A DNA stretch of 64,000 bases from Paralvinella palmiformis (Eukaryota > Annelida > Polychaeta > Terebellida > Alvinellidae). Of the stretch, positions 26,771-39,781 are shown piece by piece (positions within the stretch are counted from its first letter, which is position 1; each line of letters starts with the position of its first letter). The position numbers and the translations under genes were made by a program. The stretch spans positions 310,001 through 374,000 of the forward strand of contig JAODUP010000561.1 of NCBI GenBank assembly GCA_025642065.1, given 5' to 3'. Under the pieces are notes generated by a model. It did no database searches. It was not told the DNA's origin and saw nothing but the letters and a program-made list of their open reading frames with translations.

Positions 26771-27709
26771 TAAACTGATCACTCGCTCCAACCTTCAATG
26801 TGTGTGGTGACACAAGTCTAAAACAGTGATTGTCAGTACATTTCAATGTATTGAAAGTTTATAATCACTCTGCCATGACGGGGAAGTTCTATACGTCCGA
26901 CCATTTTCATAATTCGTTTAAATAATAATATTTATGATATCATAGTGGTAACTGGGCTTCATTGTTTATACTCTGAAGTAGAGAATAAAGCAGATCAAAT
27001 TATGGCCGTCTAAATTACCTCGTTTTTCACAAGTCCGGAATGGTTCAGTAATTGTCAGTGATAATTAAACTCTGCATTAAATCTAATCCTTTAAACTGTC
27101 CTTCGTATACAGAGTGAAGACATTATCTAGCAATACATATAATTACTATGTGAGACTAAGAGAAAAGTGCATTAAATTTACAGTATTTCATTTGCATGGG
27201 ACAATGAATACACACACCTTCCACTGCAATTAATATTATGATGTCAATTAATTGCATCAGATTTTATAGATGCATGAATAATTAATTTTTTTAGCAATCA
27301 CACCTGGTACATATGTCAAACCCAGGTAGCACTAGTAACTGAACTCTGACCTGGAAATTTGGTAGTAATCTGTTAGATTATTAACAGACAAAGGGGGTTA
27401 AACTTAAACTGAGTTATGAAAACAAACAAAACACAAATTAGCATCAACTAGTGTAAATGCATGTTTATATAGCGCCAGAACCAGGTAACCCTGTTGTAAG
27501 GCACTGTACAGTATTATTATCCCTGACTCAGACCTGTTTCCACCCAACACACATCTCAACTTCCAAGGGAGCATACAACGCGTTCGCACACAAACGAGGT
27601 TCAGCTTACTGAGTGCTTGAATATATATCATGTAAACATATATGTCTGACTTATAAAACATATGAACAAACATCCCACTGGCAAAATAAGAATCAGTAGT
27701 GTTACACAG

Positions 27710-27715
27710 TTTATT
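27710..27715 (-). terminator. Candidate polyadenylation signal of GINS1
   Basis: TTTATT on the plus strand reads AATAAA on the minus strand about 500 bases past the GINS1 stop. Other AT-rich hexamers are nearby, so this is only the clearest canonical candidate. Confidence 0.3.
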
Positions 27716-28219
27716 ACCCTATATAGCCAAGAAGCAACTAAATAAAACAGTGGGGGGGGGGCAGTTTTATATAAAATAATTGTACAATCATGTCACTAGC
27801 ATAATCAATGTTTACCTCAACAAATCGGTATTATAGGGCAACAACCTAATTATTATTAAGTCATTTACACACATTTTGAAAAATACAGATGATGCTTGTA
27901 TTCTGAACTTGTCATTAACTTATTTGAACTTCACTTATGAAATAAACTATTTACTGACACTTCATCGTGGCATAATCTTAGGTTTGTATTATAGGTTCAA
28001 TACAAATAACATGGATACGATTTATGTTACAAATTTCAGCTGAAAGAATATAGCAACAGACCCAAAAGACACAATAAATGAATATTTACAGGTAAATGCA
28101 TAATACATGTTTTATGGCAACTTGTATGATAACATTTTGTAGACCAAGTATCTTAACAGATCAGATGATGTATGCGGCAAGCCAATACATATTGTGATGC
28201 TTTTTTCGAGTTTTTCATG

Positions 28220-31200
28220 CTAGTGAACGCTGTGTTCCAGTACACCTTGTCTTATTAAATGTTCACATTCCGATCTCAACAGAAAATGCTGGAAATGAAC
28301 AAGTTAGATATTTACGGTAGGAAGATCAAAGTATTTAAGCTTGCAAATACTTTTAATTAATTATCTACACTTTCATATCCATTAAGATTATTAATGCAAA
28401 TTTTTATTAATTCACTTCAAACAAATCTGCATTAAACTTATTTAATAAAGAAACATTCACGGACCTGGCTGTTCTTTTTAAGTAGTATCACTCCACCATC
28501 CTGAGTCTCAAACTCACCATGATCCATTAAACAACGGACCTGGAAATATATGAAGAACAACAAATTCAGTTCCAAAATATAGGAATAAATATATAAAAAG
28601 TGAAACACTGGAAGTAAAACAAATTAATCACAACAGTAATACTGGTATTTGATTTTCACAAAACACATACGGCCAACACGTTCTATATTCCCATAGTAAA
28701 CATAATAATACTAACAGATAAATATCATTGGAAAGCCAGGAGTAAACAAATTGGTATAGACACCATAAAATTAATTGAGAAACAAAAGTACCCAAACCAA
28801 ATGTGGTCAACACAAAATTTCAGTGCATTAATTTATCATGGATGTTAAACAACAAAAAATCCTTAAAAGAATTTTTTTTAAAACTGTTATTAGAGTGGCA
28901 CACACATGACACAAAACAGTTTGAACGACATAAAAAAAATTACACATAGAGCATGTTTTTATTAAACTAAACTTTTAGACTTCACATGTAAAGCTATCAC
29001 ACACCTCGATATACAGTGATTTGGGAGGTTTCAGATCCTGGGTCAAATCCAAGCCACCTTCGGCTCGTACAGATCGCATGTAGGTAGCTAGACATTTTGT
29101 ATACTTAATAAACCACTGGACCTAAAAATAATAATGATTAATTTATTATTATACAGTGTTATACAACAGTAAAAGTATTCATCCATAAGTAAATATGAAG
29201 TTCACAATTATCAGAGGAAAATATAATAAAATATAATGTACTTTACTGAAACCTTCCCAAATTAAAACTGAGTTATGAGTACGTTCCTTTGCACACACAC
29301 AGCAATACAAAACTATGTTATGTTATATTAAAGATAAAGAACTTTGCAAATAATACTGAGACAAATCAAAACCACCCTGACACACTGAAAGCATCAAAAA
29401 GCAAAAGGGGAAAGTTCGTTCATTAAAAAAGTCTAATCTGGCAATAATTTATAACATATATCCAGGTTCAATTTTAGTCCTTTCAAAATAAAATACTGTT
29501 ACTGTATTCCAAAACACACATCCTTACAGTAATAAGAATAAAAATGTTCTAATACATCATGAGGAACCTTATTTGTACCCTGGCCCAACCTTCAGGCACA
29601 ATGAACCAATAAAAACGTTGTCACAATAATACCAAAGTCAATGAGATGAGCATACATTGAAGATAAGATGGGTTTCAAACAAAGTACCATTCTAACCTTG
29701 GATAGGGAATCCTATGGTTAAATTACTGCGATGGACAAACTACTGTCTTAAATCAAATTCTCAGCATACCTCGATTCAACACCATTGAATAAGCTTCATG
29801 ATCTGTAATTCTATGCGCCAATGCACACACAGACATTAAGACACCAATACACACACTGATCCATACACAATTTGGAAAAATACTGATTAATTAGAATCAG
29901 CAAAGTAATGCGAAAATGTGTGTAAACTTTAGTTTTATGAAGCTTAACGGTTTTTTTAAATTATATGGACAAGACCTAAAGTGTACACAACACAGACTTT
30001 CTTGTCATCACCTAACCCAATAATAAAACATTAATTTACAAACTACATTAAATACACTGTATGACCTTGGTTTAGTTGCTCCTGCAGGTTTGGATTTTAG
30101 TATTTGTCCTCCATATTCTTCTGGTTTTCATAAGAAATGATCAAAATGAGTGAACGACAAATGACAATTTTGTTCCACACTCACTCATTGACTCACTCAC
30201 TCTGGTCTAACTGACATTATAAGAAGGGTTGATTCATTGATAAAAAGTGGCACCCAGATGACTCGGGACTGTCAATTGTAACATATGAAGTGATGCACAT
30301 CCTGGTCTGCTTTTGTTGCCTTAAGAGGAGCGCACAAACGATATTTTAAACTCTCAACAAATATTAGTTGTCCAAACCAACCTCCTGTTCTGCCAGGTTA
30401 TATTTTATGTCGGCTGGTAGCACACTACCAAACTCCCACCTCATCTGGGCAATCTTCTGGAGACGATTGTAACTGTTGACGACAACAACAAAAAAAAACA
30501 CATAATTTTCTTTGCCAATAATTCTTATTTGTGGACAATAATTAATCAAATAAATTTATAAAATCAGAAATGAACAGCATGTCAAGTTTCTAACACAAGA
30601 CCGATGACAGACAGAAACAGGAGAGGAAATGGAACACACTCATACAGACACAAACAGTTGAAAGAGGGAGAGAGGACTCACACATAGGCCAGTACACAAC
30701 GTTTATTTCTCTCCAATGCTGCATGCCTCATTCTAATACCAGGGAACATCTCGGCCTGAGCTCCATCTAATGCTTTCTCACTAAAATAGGAAAAGGGGGT
30801 AATTCATCACAAATTTAATCTTTCTAATCTAAAAGCAGCAAGGTGACAGAGACAATACTGTGCATAGCAACCAATGCATGATCGGGATAAATTTTACAAC
30901 TGAAAATTAGATACTCAAGTAATGCTTTGGTATTTTATTCTTCTCATACAAAGACAAAACATAAATATTTTGTTAAATTTATATTTATCATTATTAATCA
31001 TAGCTAATGAATAAACTTATTGTCCTGAGAATCTTACAATACTCTGTGCGGCAATACTATTAAAGTAGAACTCACACATCTTGTTGGTTTTGTTCAAACA
31101 GAGCTCTCATTTCTTCAAAAACCTGTCTTACACAATCATCCTGAAAGTAAAAAATCAACACAAAATAAGCCTGGTACCAGACATGGGGTCAATTCCACTC

Positions 31201-33368
31201 AATATCATTTGGTCAATTCCAAATCAAATTTATCAATTTCAATTCCGTTTTTTACCAACACTTTTTACCTACTACTCTTTACTATGAGTAGGTACTCCAA
31301 GTACCTACTTGGATTACCTACTCTGAGTGGTTTAGATTACAAGTAGGATTGTCATGGAAGAAATATTTCTGAATTAAGTTAAATTAATTTGTAGATTTAA
31401 TTTTTTGGTAGGAAACTTCAATTCCAATTTTATCAATTCCATTTTTTTAAATAATCAATTCCAATTCCGCAATTGTAAAATAGTTGTTTAGGTGGTAATG
31501 GTCACACAAAGGTAGCCCAGAATGGGAATATCAATTTAAGGTAACCTGTCATAAAATAAGTGATTTGCCATTGATAAACAGACGTTGTATTTAATCCATT
31601 TGCCCATGATGTATAGAGAATATATGTAATCTTTTCCATTTTGATCAAACCAAGTTTGTGAAGATTTTCATCAATTAATGGCAAACAAAAAGTCTAAATG
31701 ATATCTACATTTATATTATTCCAGAGTCTTTTATGAGAAATACCGATGTGATCCATGGTAGATATCTATAGTATTACTGATTCTAACCAATAAAATGGGT
31801 AAAGAAGAAATGTACATCATATTTCTACATAAAATTAACCAAATGAGTCAAATTCATGGCAGCTGATGGCTCCTGTGGTCATCATTTCACATCGGAATCT
31901 TGTCTTTTAAATACTTTTCACTGTTCCCATGGTTCACAAGCACGTTGTTCGATGATGTTTCTTTTGCTATTTCATGTATTCAAAATTTTTATATCACCTA
32001 AAAATACTGCCAGGAAAAGTGAAGATTTTTAGGTCATCTTAATGGACAGTACTACCAGAAATCGTGATATTTTAGGCCTAAAATATGACTTCAGCTTAAT
32101 GGCTGGGACAACATATAATTTTGCTAGATAATACAGAAAATTTTGAAATAACAGCACAACATTTTGTTACCAGATAGTTGCTAAATGGGCAGGCAGTCTT
32201 AAAACCATACTGGTTGCAAAACGGCAACGTTTGTCAAGATGGTGCATAAGAATACCAATAGTCGAATAGATGATAGTAGCACGCAATATCCAAGTTTGGA
32301 GTTTATACTTATTAGGAAGAAAGGACTTTGTATTCATGTTTCACATTAATAAACAAAGTCCAATAAGAAGATGATGATGATGATGATTGATGTTTTATGG
32401 CCACTTTTGTGCACAAGGCAGGCTAAATCAGTAAATCATTTTAGTAATTGGACCGACAAAATCTAATAAGAAAAAAGGACGTTGCATAGCCAAGCATCGG
32501 AAACCTGTTCGCTGCCGCTAAAGGTCCGAGCACTCAATGCGTATGCGCCAAATATTAGTTTTCCTGGTGCTCGGATGTGGAGCAGGAAGTCGAGCATTGA
32601 AATGACTGACCTGAAAAGTTGTCTTTCAGGTCACTGGTTGGAACTATGTATGCTGGTGGTAAAGAGCCAAGGACTGAGCACTATTTTGGCTTGTTTTAGA
32701 TGCTCGGACGAGGATATAAAGATCTGAGTACTTGGCAGCAACCACATTTCCTGCAGTAAATCATGCATAAAATTAATAAACCCCCTATAAGACGGCCTGG
32801 GGTATCGATTCCCCTCGGTGCTATCGGGAGCCAGCGCATGCGTATTGAGTGCTCAGACCTTTAGCGACAGCGAACAGGTTTCCAATGATCGGCTATGCAA
32901 CCACTTCAAAGAAAAAATGCATGCAGTAACAAAATCCAATAAGAAAAAATGCATGGTAATCCTGAATGTTTATCGAAAAAACGATTGTAATTAACGCTTA
33001 TATTTACTTAGATCTTTTTATATTTACTTTGATCTACTCATCTAGAGTCTAGATCTATTTGTTTTGACATTTGTCAGACAAAATAAAATATTGAAATCAA
33101 TTAAGAGATGATGTCAGATATGATACTGACATAGACTTATGTGTATAGTCATAGATACTGAGACAGTGATAGTCACATGACACATTACATGATTACATAT
33201 GATACTTTACATAGATAGTGACATATCATAGGAATAGATCTACTATGTACACAAACAAACGTCTGCACCGCCAAGCTGGGATTAAAATCATACATTATAT
33301 GTTGGCAAAACTCCAGTGTTTGTTCTTTTCAATTCCTTAATAAGTTCTAATGCCTTTTCTCCAAACAT
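28220..33368 (-). CDS. GINS1: GINS complex subunit 1 (PSF1), complete, seven exons
   Basis: Minus-strand exons in order: 33368-33294, 31140-31076, 30780-30682, 30472-30382, 29121-29005, 28539-28465, 28288-28220 (TAG). They join in phase to 196 residues, the usual length for animal PSF1. Recognisable blocks: [16 protein letters not shown] at the N-terminus, [75 protein letters not shown] then KPPKSLYIE, and a C-terminal B domain [16 protein letters not shown]...LLKKNSQ then [23 protein letters not shown]1 forms the GINS tetramer with PSF2, PSF3 and SLD5, which activates MCM2-7 with CDC45 as the CMG helicase in S phase. Donors are good except the last (CAG/GTCCGT). The gene is head-away from the Ser-rich gene's 3' end (convergent), with no overlap of coding exons. 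Confidence 0.95.
31185..31470. repeat. Interspersed TCAATTCCAAATT-type degenerate repeat
   Basis: TCAATTCC, CAATTCCAA and close variants occur about ten times in two blocks (31188-31250 and 31407-31468) on both sides of a CTACTTGGATTACC-like stretch. This looks like subterminal repeats of a decayed non-autonomous element, in the first intron of GINS1. No clear terminal inverted repeats were found. Confidence 0.4.
32370..32430 (-). repeat. SINE 3' tail fragment (reverse)
   Basis: GATGATGATGATTGATG then TTTATGGCCACTTTTGTGCA and CAAGGCAGGCTAAATCA are the reverse complement of the (CAT)n-ended tail found in the other copies of this SINE family. Confidence 0.6.
32481..32901. mobile_element. MITE with long (about 70-bp) imperfect terminal inverted repeats
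   Basis: The left end GTTGCATAGCC is mirrored by GGCTATGCAAC at the right end. Inside, GGAAACCTGTTCGCTGCCGC, TAAAGGTCCGAGCACTCAAT and GCGTATGCG reappear inverted at 32827-32885 with a few mismatches. The spacer has no convincing ORF. The phrase AATCYAATAAGAAAAAA occurs on both sides (about 32461 and 32936), which may be a remnant of an older flanking repeat. It lies inside the first GINS1 intron. Confidence 0.75.
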
Positions 33369-33389
33369 TTTCTTTTGTAAAGTTTTAAT

Positions 33390-33401
33390 TCTCCCGCCAA
33401 A
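33390..33401 (-). promoter_or_regulatory. E2F-type site upstream of GINS1
   Basis: On the minus strand TTTGGCGGGAGA lies about 22 bases before the GINS1 ATG. TTTGGCGGGA matches the E2F consensus (TTTSSCGS). Replication genes including GINS subunits are known E2F targets in animals, so a role in S-phase transcription is likely. Its position implies a very short 5' UTR or a site in the leader. Confidence 0.6.
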
Positions 33402-34837
33402 CCAACATGCGGGCGTAGTAAAAAATACCCCGTTTTAGACCTCGCGATCATTCTCTATGTGTCTTACGGTTCCCACTTATTTCGGTTACTTCGCTTATAT
33501 ATCTCGTAACTTCATCCCCACATAATTAAGGAACTACGACACGTTTATCACCCTAAATACTGTGATTAGTTGGAAGAGTCATTTACGATTAGCCTTGTGT
33601 GACTGACTTGTCGTACTACTTATTTATTTAAGTTCCCGATCAAATAAACAGAAACAAATGCCATGAAAACCCAATCGGACATTTCAGCAATTGTATATCT
33701 TTTGTAAAGGTTACGAGAGTGTGAAAACGCTCTCAATAATTCACTAGTTCGCGTAGTTGTAGATGATTGTGTATTTATTTATTTTTAATTTTCAAGGATA
33801 CTCAACTGACTTTATAATCTATAGAGAATTTTATACAAAATGAACACCTTCAGCTGGCTAATGTTAGAATCGCCATCGATTGATTTATTTATTTTATATA
33901 TTCCAAACCATACACGTACAATGATTATAATAGATATAATAGTAGAATGTATATATCACAAATAATATGTACAAATAATAAAGAAAAGGTTGACACTAAA
34001 AGTCAATGGTAGAATACCATAAACTTATTTCCATAGTGGACCTATCGACACACCATTATCAATTCCACCTGTCCCCCCCCCAGTATATGGTTAAATGTAT
34101 TAGTTATGAAGAGTGATGATGTCGGAAAAAAACTGGTCATCGCCTGTCCGTCTGACGTCAGTGAGTTGTCTTCTGGCCAGCTTCAGATCCGCCAAAAACA
34201 ACAATACCCGGATGTTATTCCTCAACATTTTCGACGAATTAGTCTATAAATAGATTTCGATATCTATCATCGTATCATAGTTTCGTCCAAACAGGACAGT
34301 TCAAAGGTGTAGTGATTCATTTATATCCCTTGGCGCTTGGATGTTAATTACTACACTGTACCATGTTGTTTTTCTCCTCGACCATGTTCGTCCCAGATGT
34401 GAAGAGTTTTCGAGAAGAAACTGCCAGCAGTACGAGGCCTATACTCCAATTTGCCGTTAATTAATTATCCTGACACCCCCTGACCTGCGAGCTTATTATC
34501 TTACGTGTAGGTTATTTGTCGTAGTTGTTGTTGTCAGTTAGTCAATCAATCACTCAATCAATCAGTCAATCAGTATAACCCATAACAAAACATCGGCACA
34601 ACTGATCATTTAGCATAGCCTCAGATCTTTAACAAAATGTATACATATGATACAATAACTGATCTATACATTATACATAGACATATATATTCAGACATGT
34701 CATATATGGATGTTTCAGTAATATTGTATAAGAGAAAATACGAAATACTTAACTTTTAAAAGTTGATTAAAATATTTATATAATGGGGGAAGTACGAATT
34801 AAACAAAATAAAACTAGTTTTGAACGATATGATAAAA
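33402..34837. other. Region upstream of GINS1, no gene seen
   Basis: It contains the presumed GINS1 promoter side and AT-rich sequence with a short CAATCAATCACTCAATCAAT run near 34542-34575. No ORF with recognisable protein was found. Confidence 0.5.
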
Positions 34838-35146
34838 CAATGATGATGATGATGATGATGATGATGATATGACTTTATTTACAGAGGCAGACTATTTGGT
34901 GACATCTCCCTCGTATACAAACAATACAGCACTGCATGACAATGTCTCAGGCTGTGCCAAACAAGCGACAGCCTGGGGATAATCCCCGAACTACATGGTA
35001 GGCTAAATCGGCCTAGCGACCTCCAAAGGTAATGAAGTGAAGTCAAAGATGAAACATCCTTCAGATATGCCCACGCTGAGATTCGAACACGGGTGGTAGT
35101 GATCTGTGATCCAATGCGCTACCAGTTAGACCACGGATGTTCCCTC
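34838..35146 (-). repeat. Nearly full-length tRNA-derived SINE (reverse)
   Basis: On the minus strand: ATCCGTGGTCTAACTGGTAG (A box), then GATCACTACCACCCGTGTTC and GAATCTCAGCG (B box), then ATATCTGAAGGATGTTTCAT, TTTGACTTCACTTCATTACC, TTTGGAGGTCGCTAGGCC, and a (CAT)n 3' tail. An inserted segment with GGCTGTGCCAAACAAGCGAC is shared with the SINE at 35322-35660, so this copy looks composite. Confidence 0.8.
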
Positions 35147-35321
35147 CTAATGACAGCACTGAGGCGATTATAACATGTGACGTCAGTGGTATTGCGATCT
35201 ATATGATTATTAATATACACATGCCATTTTCCAAATTGGTGCCAGAGACCAATCAGAAACCTCCATAATAATATTATATCCAGTAACTATATTATAGTCA
35301 CTGGAGATAGAGGGCAGATTT

Positions 35322-35660
35322 TGGTGAGCTCCGGTGGCCTAACACTTGGTGCCAAGGGTCACAGTTTCGATCCCAGCAAGAGATCGAAACTTTTCCAGAG
35401 ATTAATTTCTCGGCTCACAACATCGTGGATGGCTGACCACGTTAAATGGCGCTGCCGTCTCCACTGAATTATTAAAAAATAAAGGGTGACGTTAAAGACC
35501 CCATGAGGACGTAAAACACTCAGGTAGTGACCACCTTCGGGGTATTTCGGCTCCATCTCTCCGTACTGCTCCTCTGTGAGTGGTGGCGGGGGAGGTTTCT
35601 CAACCACTCCAACATAGAGGCTGTGCCGAATAAGCGACATCCTGGGGATTCTCCCCGAAA
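35322..35660 (+). repeat. Second type of tRNA-derived SINE
   Basis: The head GCTCCGGTGGCCTAACACTT and the B box CAGTTTCGATCCCAGC are followed by a 250-base body (CGTTAAATGGCGCTGCCG, CCATGAGGACGTAAAACACT) and the tail GGCTGTGCCGAATAAGCGAC then ATCCTGGGGATTCTCCCCG. The tail motif recurs at 34960 and, diverged, at 52060-52100. Confidence 0.7.
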
Positions 35661-36403
35661 AACAAAGTAAGTGCAGATTTTAGTGAATGGATTTGCAGCT
35701 GCTGTACCAATAAAAATCGTTGATGATTTTAGTGTAAAACTACCAGCATCTCTAAACCCATGATGGATACACAGGTCAATTAAAGGTTTAATACGCGCGA
35801 TCTCTTATTGTATTTTGTAAATATCTCATTTCCGATGACTTTACGTTTGTCCAAGCTACGGATTATATATTGTTTTGTGATTGTAAAAAATTGCCAATTG
35901 TGTTAATTAAGCTTCTTCTTTGTAACAATATCTCGTCGGAAAATACAACGGGGAAGGACCATCGCAAAAATAGGTCGGGTTAAATGAAATAATTATAACA
36001 TCAATTATGGCTATAAACGTCTCAGTGAGAATATGTTTAGAATAACTGACCCACTAATTCTGGTAGATTCAAAACGAGATGAACCGATATATGGACAAAT
36101 TATATGTGACGCTGCTCATGACTCTGTCACGACAACGAGCCGTGTTACGAAGCTAAAACACGAACCATAGCCACGCTGGTGTCGTAAACTAACTGAGAGA
36201 GGAACACTTTAAGCAGATCAGATGTACAGCATCTCTGCAGTCAGGAAACATCCAAGATGTATACAGCGGTATCATGTAAGAATCAGTGAAAAAACAGCCC
36301 AATCTATGACGATGTTATAAATAAATTGTCATTTTATCAACATAAATAAATTTGTTAAAAGTTTTTTTTTGTTCTGTTTAGCCATGCTTTCTTACTGTTG
36401 TTG

Positions 36404-36455
<52 letters not shown>

Positions 36456-37208
36456 CGTTTTCGTTGTTGTTACTGTTGTATCGTATTGAAAATTCCAACC
36501 ATTTTAACTCGCCGTATTACTATACTCATCATGAAAAAGTAATGTACGCTGAATGTTAATTTAGATGAAATTTTGATTTAAAAAAGTCTATTATAGTCGG
36601 TAAACGAAGAGAAAATATCGAGAAAAAGTAACGCAGGGAAAGAGACAGTTTTAAGTAGGAAAGAAAGTAATTTGAAAGAAAGTGATAGAAAAGAAAGTAG
36701 CAGGTTTCGAGAAGTGTAATTCGTGTGTACAGTACAATGTATCTTTGGACATTTTCCAGTAGACACGATTAAAACAGCCGTCAACTCTAACGTTGATTTT
36801 ATGTTGATTTCTCAAACAGTCGCAAATGTACACAGACAAACGTACAGGAATGGGATCAGTCTTGTAGAGAGTAGTACAAAAACAGGCACCGGCTCTCTTC
36901 AAGTACTTCTAGCAGATTTTGATTATCTTTTTGTATCCATGGTGATAGAGTTTTGATAAACCATCACCTCTCTGGACAATTTCCGTGATTATCCCCCGAT
37001 TAAGACTGCCTGAGAGATGGGAAGCAAAGACTCGCCATAAACACCTATTCGGGTAATTCCAAATTGCAATTATTCCTGAAGCCACACTCATCTGAAGCCA
37101 CTATTTAAATTTTACACGGGGTTTCATTCTAGCATTATTTGATTTTTGAATGAAGGAAATAGTAAATACTAAAGGCATTATATCATTTGTAAGCTTTAAA
37201 TTATTATA

Positions 37209-37264
<56 letters not shown>

Positions 37265-39472
37265 TTAGTACATATTGATACCAAAAATATTATATAATAA
37301 TTAATTAATTAATTTTATTTTATCATACAATATTCAAATTTGATCAAAATACAAGAAAAGGGGACGTATTTTTTCCTTTATTTTATTCCCTTTTTTCTAT
37401 TAATTTATTTCTTGTTATTTCAAATTTATGACTCATCTATATATAAATATATCCTTGGACAAGGATCTATCTTACCAAGATCTGCTACAGATCTTTATTC
37501 TTCCAGCTTTATGGTATTATTCCCAGTGATTCCCTGGTTTTATTTATATTGGTTCTATTCTAGATTATTAATTTACCTGTAAAGGGCAGAGAGGTCAAAC
37601 AACTCTACTACATGGCAGTAGTTCTCCCCCTGCAAATTTTTAAACTTTACCATTAATTATAGGCCATTAGCCCTTTAATATATCAATAATGTTATTGTCA
37701 TTAGTAGCACGTCGACGAGGTGACGTTATTCCGTTCTAATGTCTCCGAAGTAAAATTACTGATTAATATAGGCTAAGACTCCATCATTAAAGTTATATCA
37801 ATTCAAATTTGAAATTTAAAAATGTATGGAGCGATGTAATTGTTTACTTCACAACTCGCTCCAATGAAATTTAGACACTTAAACTATAACCGGAAGAAAT
37901 GAAAGATATTTTAAATAATATCTGAAGATGATAAATATGCAAATAACACAAATAATGGGATTCGCAGAAGAAGCCAACAATTGTTTTGTTGTCAGTCTGG
38001 TTTAGTTCTAATATCTTGTGCTTCAGCCGACACAGTTATCATCTACCAATATTTAACACTTAATGTTAATATAGATTCTTTACGCATTTTCTTATATCAC
38101 GTTATGCTCAGATGGACGCCGTGAAGTCATTTTAGCTGTTTATAGTAATACTATTTATCATAATAATATCGTTCATTTATCAGAAATTTTAATCACCACA
38201 ATAATTAACGTAGGTGTCGGCGAAATGAAGCATATATCGGAAACCGTTAGTATTTCTAGAATGGGAAGTGTTTTGATTTTTTTCAGCCCAAAGACTTGCC
38301 TAAAATAAGCTCCTTAACGTCACAATCCATTGACACAATCCGTTATCTGACAAAATGTCACGTAATGTGTCCTAGGCATTCTCCCATGAACTTACTGTGT
38401 CATTTCAATATGATATCTCAAGTGTGCGTGAATTATGCGTTGTGTGAACCTCCCCCCCACACACACACACACATACACACAATCCACACTATCAGTATTT
38501 CGTATATAAGAGTTCGTTAATTATTTCATGTCAACGATTTCGATCAATTGACTGAAATGAATCAACATTAGCTGACGTCATGAATATTTTAACCACACAA
38601 ACATGTTGTTTACTTATTGGTTATCGTGTTAGTTATAGTAACTTATGGCAATTAATTGTGCGTGTATATTGTAATTGTTACGGTCAACTCATATGTTTTA
38701 TGTTCACGCAGCAATCCGGAATGTCAATTGCAACAATTAGCATTCCCTTATCCACCTGGCCGGTCACCGCCCGGGACATGTGGTCGAAGGATGACCGTCC
38801 ACACAAAGGAATCGGATAATCGCATGATACATCCCACAGGCTCGGGATGACTTTGGTCTCCTGCCGGCTGCGGTATGGGCGTGCCCGTCATCGTAAAGAG
38901 ACGTCTTGATGTTGATGAGGCAGGGAATGTGGAACATCGCATCACATAGCTGATTTAGCCCGTAGTCCTCATCGTCGACGCCATTAAGTATATCCGATCA
39001 TCTCGCTTCCTCTCTTTTCATCTTATATTCGATATCATCCTCATCGTCTCATCTTAACCCGTCCACGATCGATGTTGTGGCGCCAGCGTAATTCAACCTG
39101 AAGAAACTGGACTCAATGTTACCTTATAAACATTTGGGCTTCTTTAACGCCCGATTCCAGGAAGAAGCCAGTTGTTATTGCTTTACGGCCAGTCTTCGGC
39201 ACTCGGAGGGTTAAAGGACTAGAGTGAGAGGGGGCGGAGAGGGAAGGAAAGGAAGGAGGGAGGGAGAAAGAGAGCTAGGGGGAGGAGTGAGAGAGGGAAA
39301 GGGGGGAGAGGGTTTTGTTCAGCTTCGACGTTTGTCACACCTGGAACGTCTAGCTGAGGGATGACTCCTTTTGAAGACATCCTGCAAACACAGGTAAGAC
39401 TCGGATTCGAACCATGATCTGAAGGTTTGAAGGACAGTTCTCTAATCGCTGCACAATCTATCTCTCTCTCTG

Positions 39473-39564
<92 letters not shown>

Positions 39565-39570
39565 GCTTTG

Positions 39571-39605
<35 letters not shown>

Positions 39606-39740
39606 TAGAGAAAGCCAGAAAAAAATAGGGAGGGGGAGAGAGAGATAATAGAGAGAGCGAGAAAGATAATAGAGAGGGGGAAATGGTAACGAGAGAGGGT
39701 GAAAGGGGGGGGAGTAGAGAGGGAGAGAGAGATAATATAC

Positions 39741-39781
<41 letters not shown>

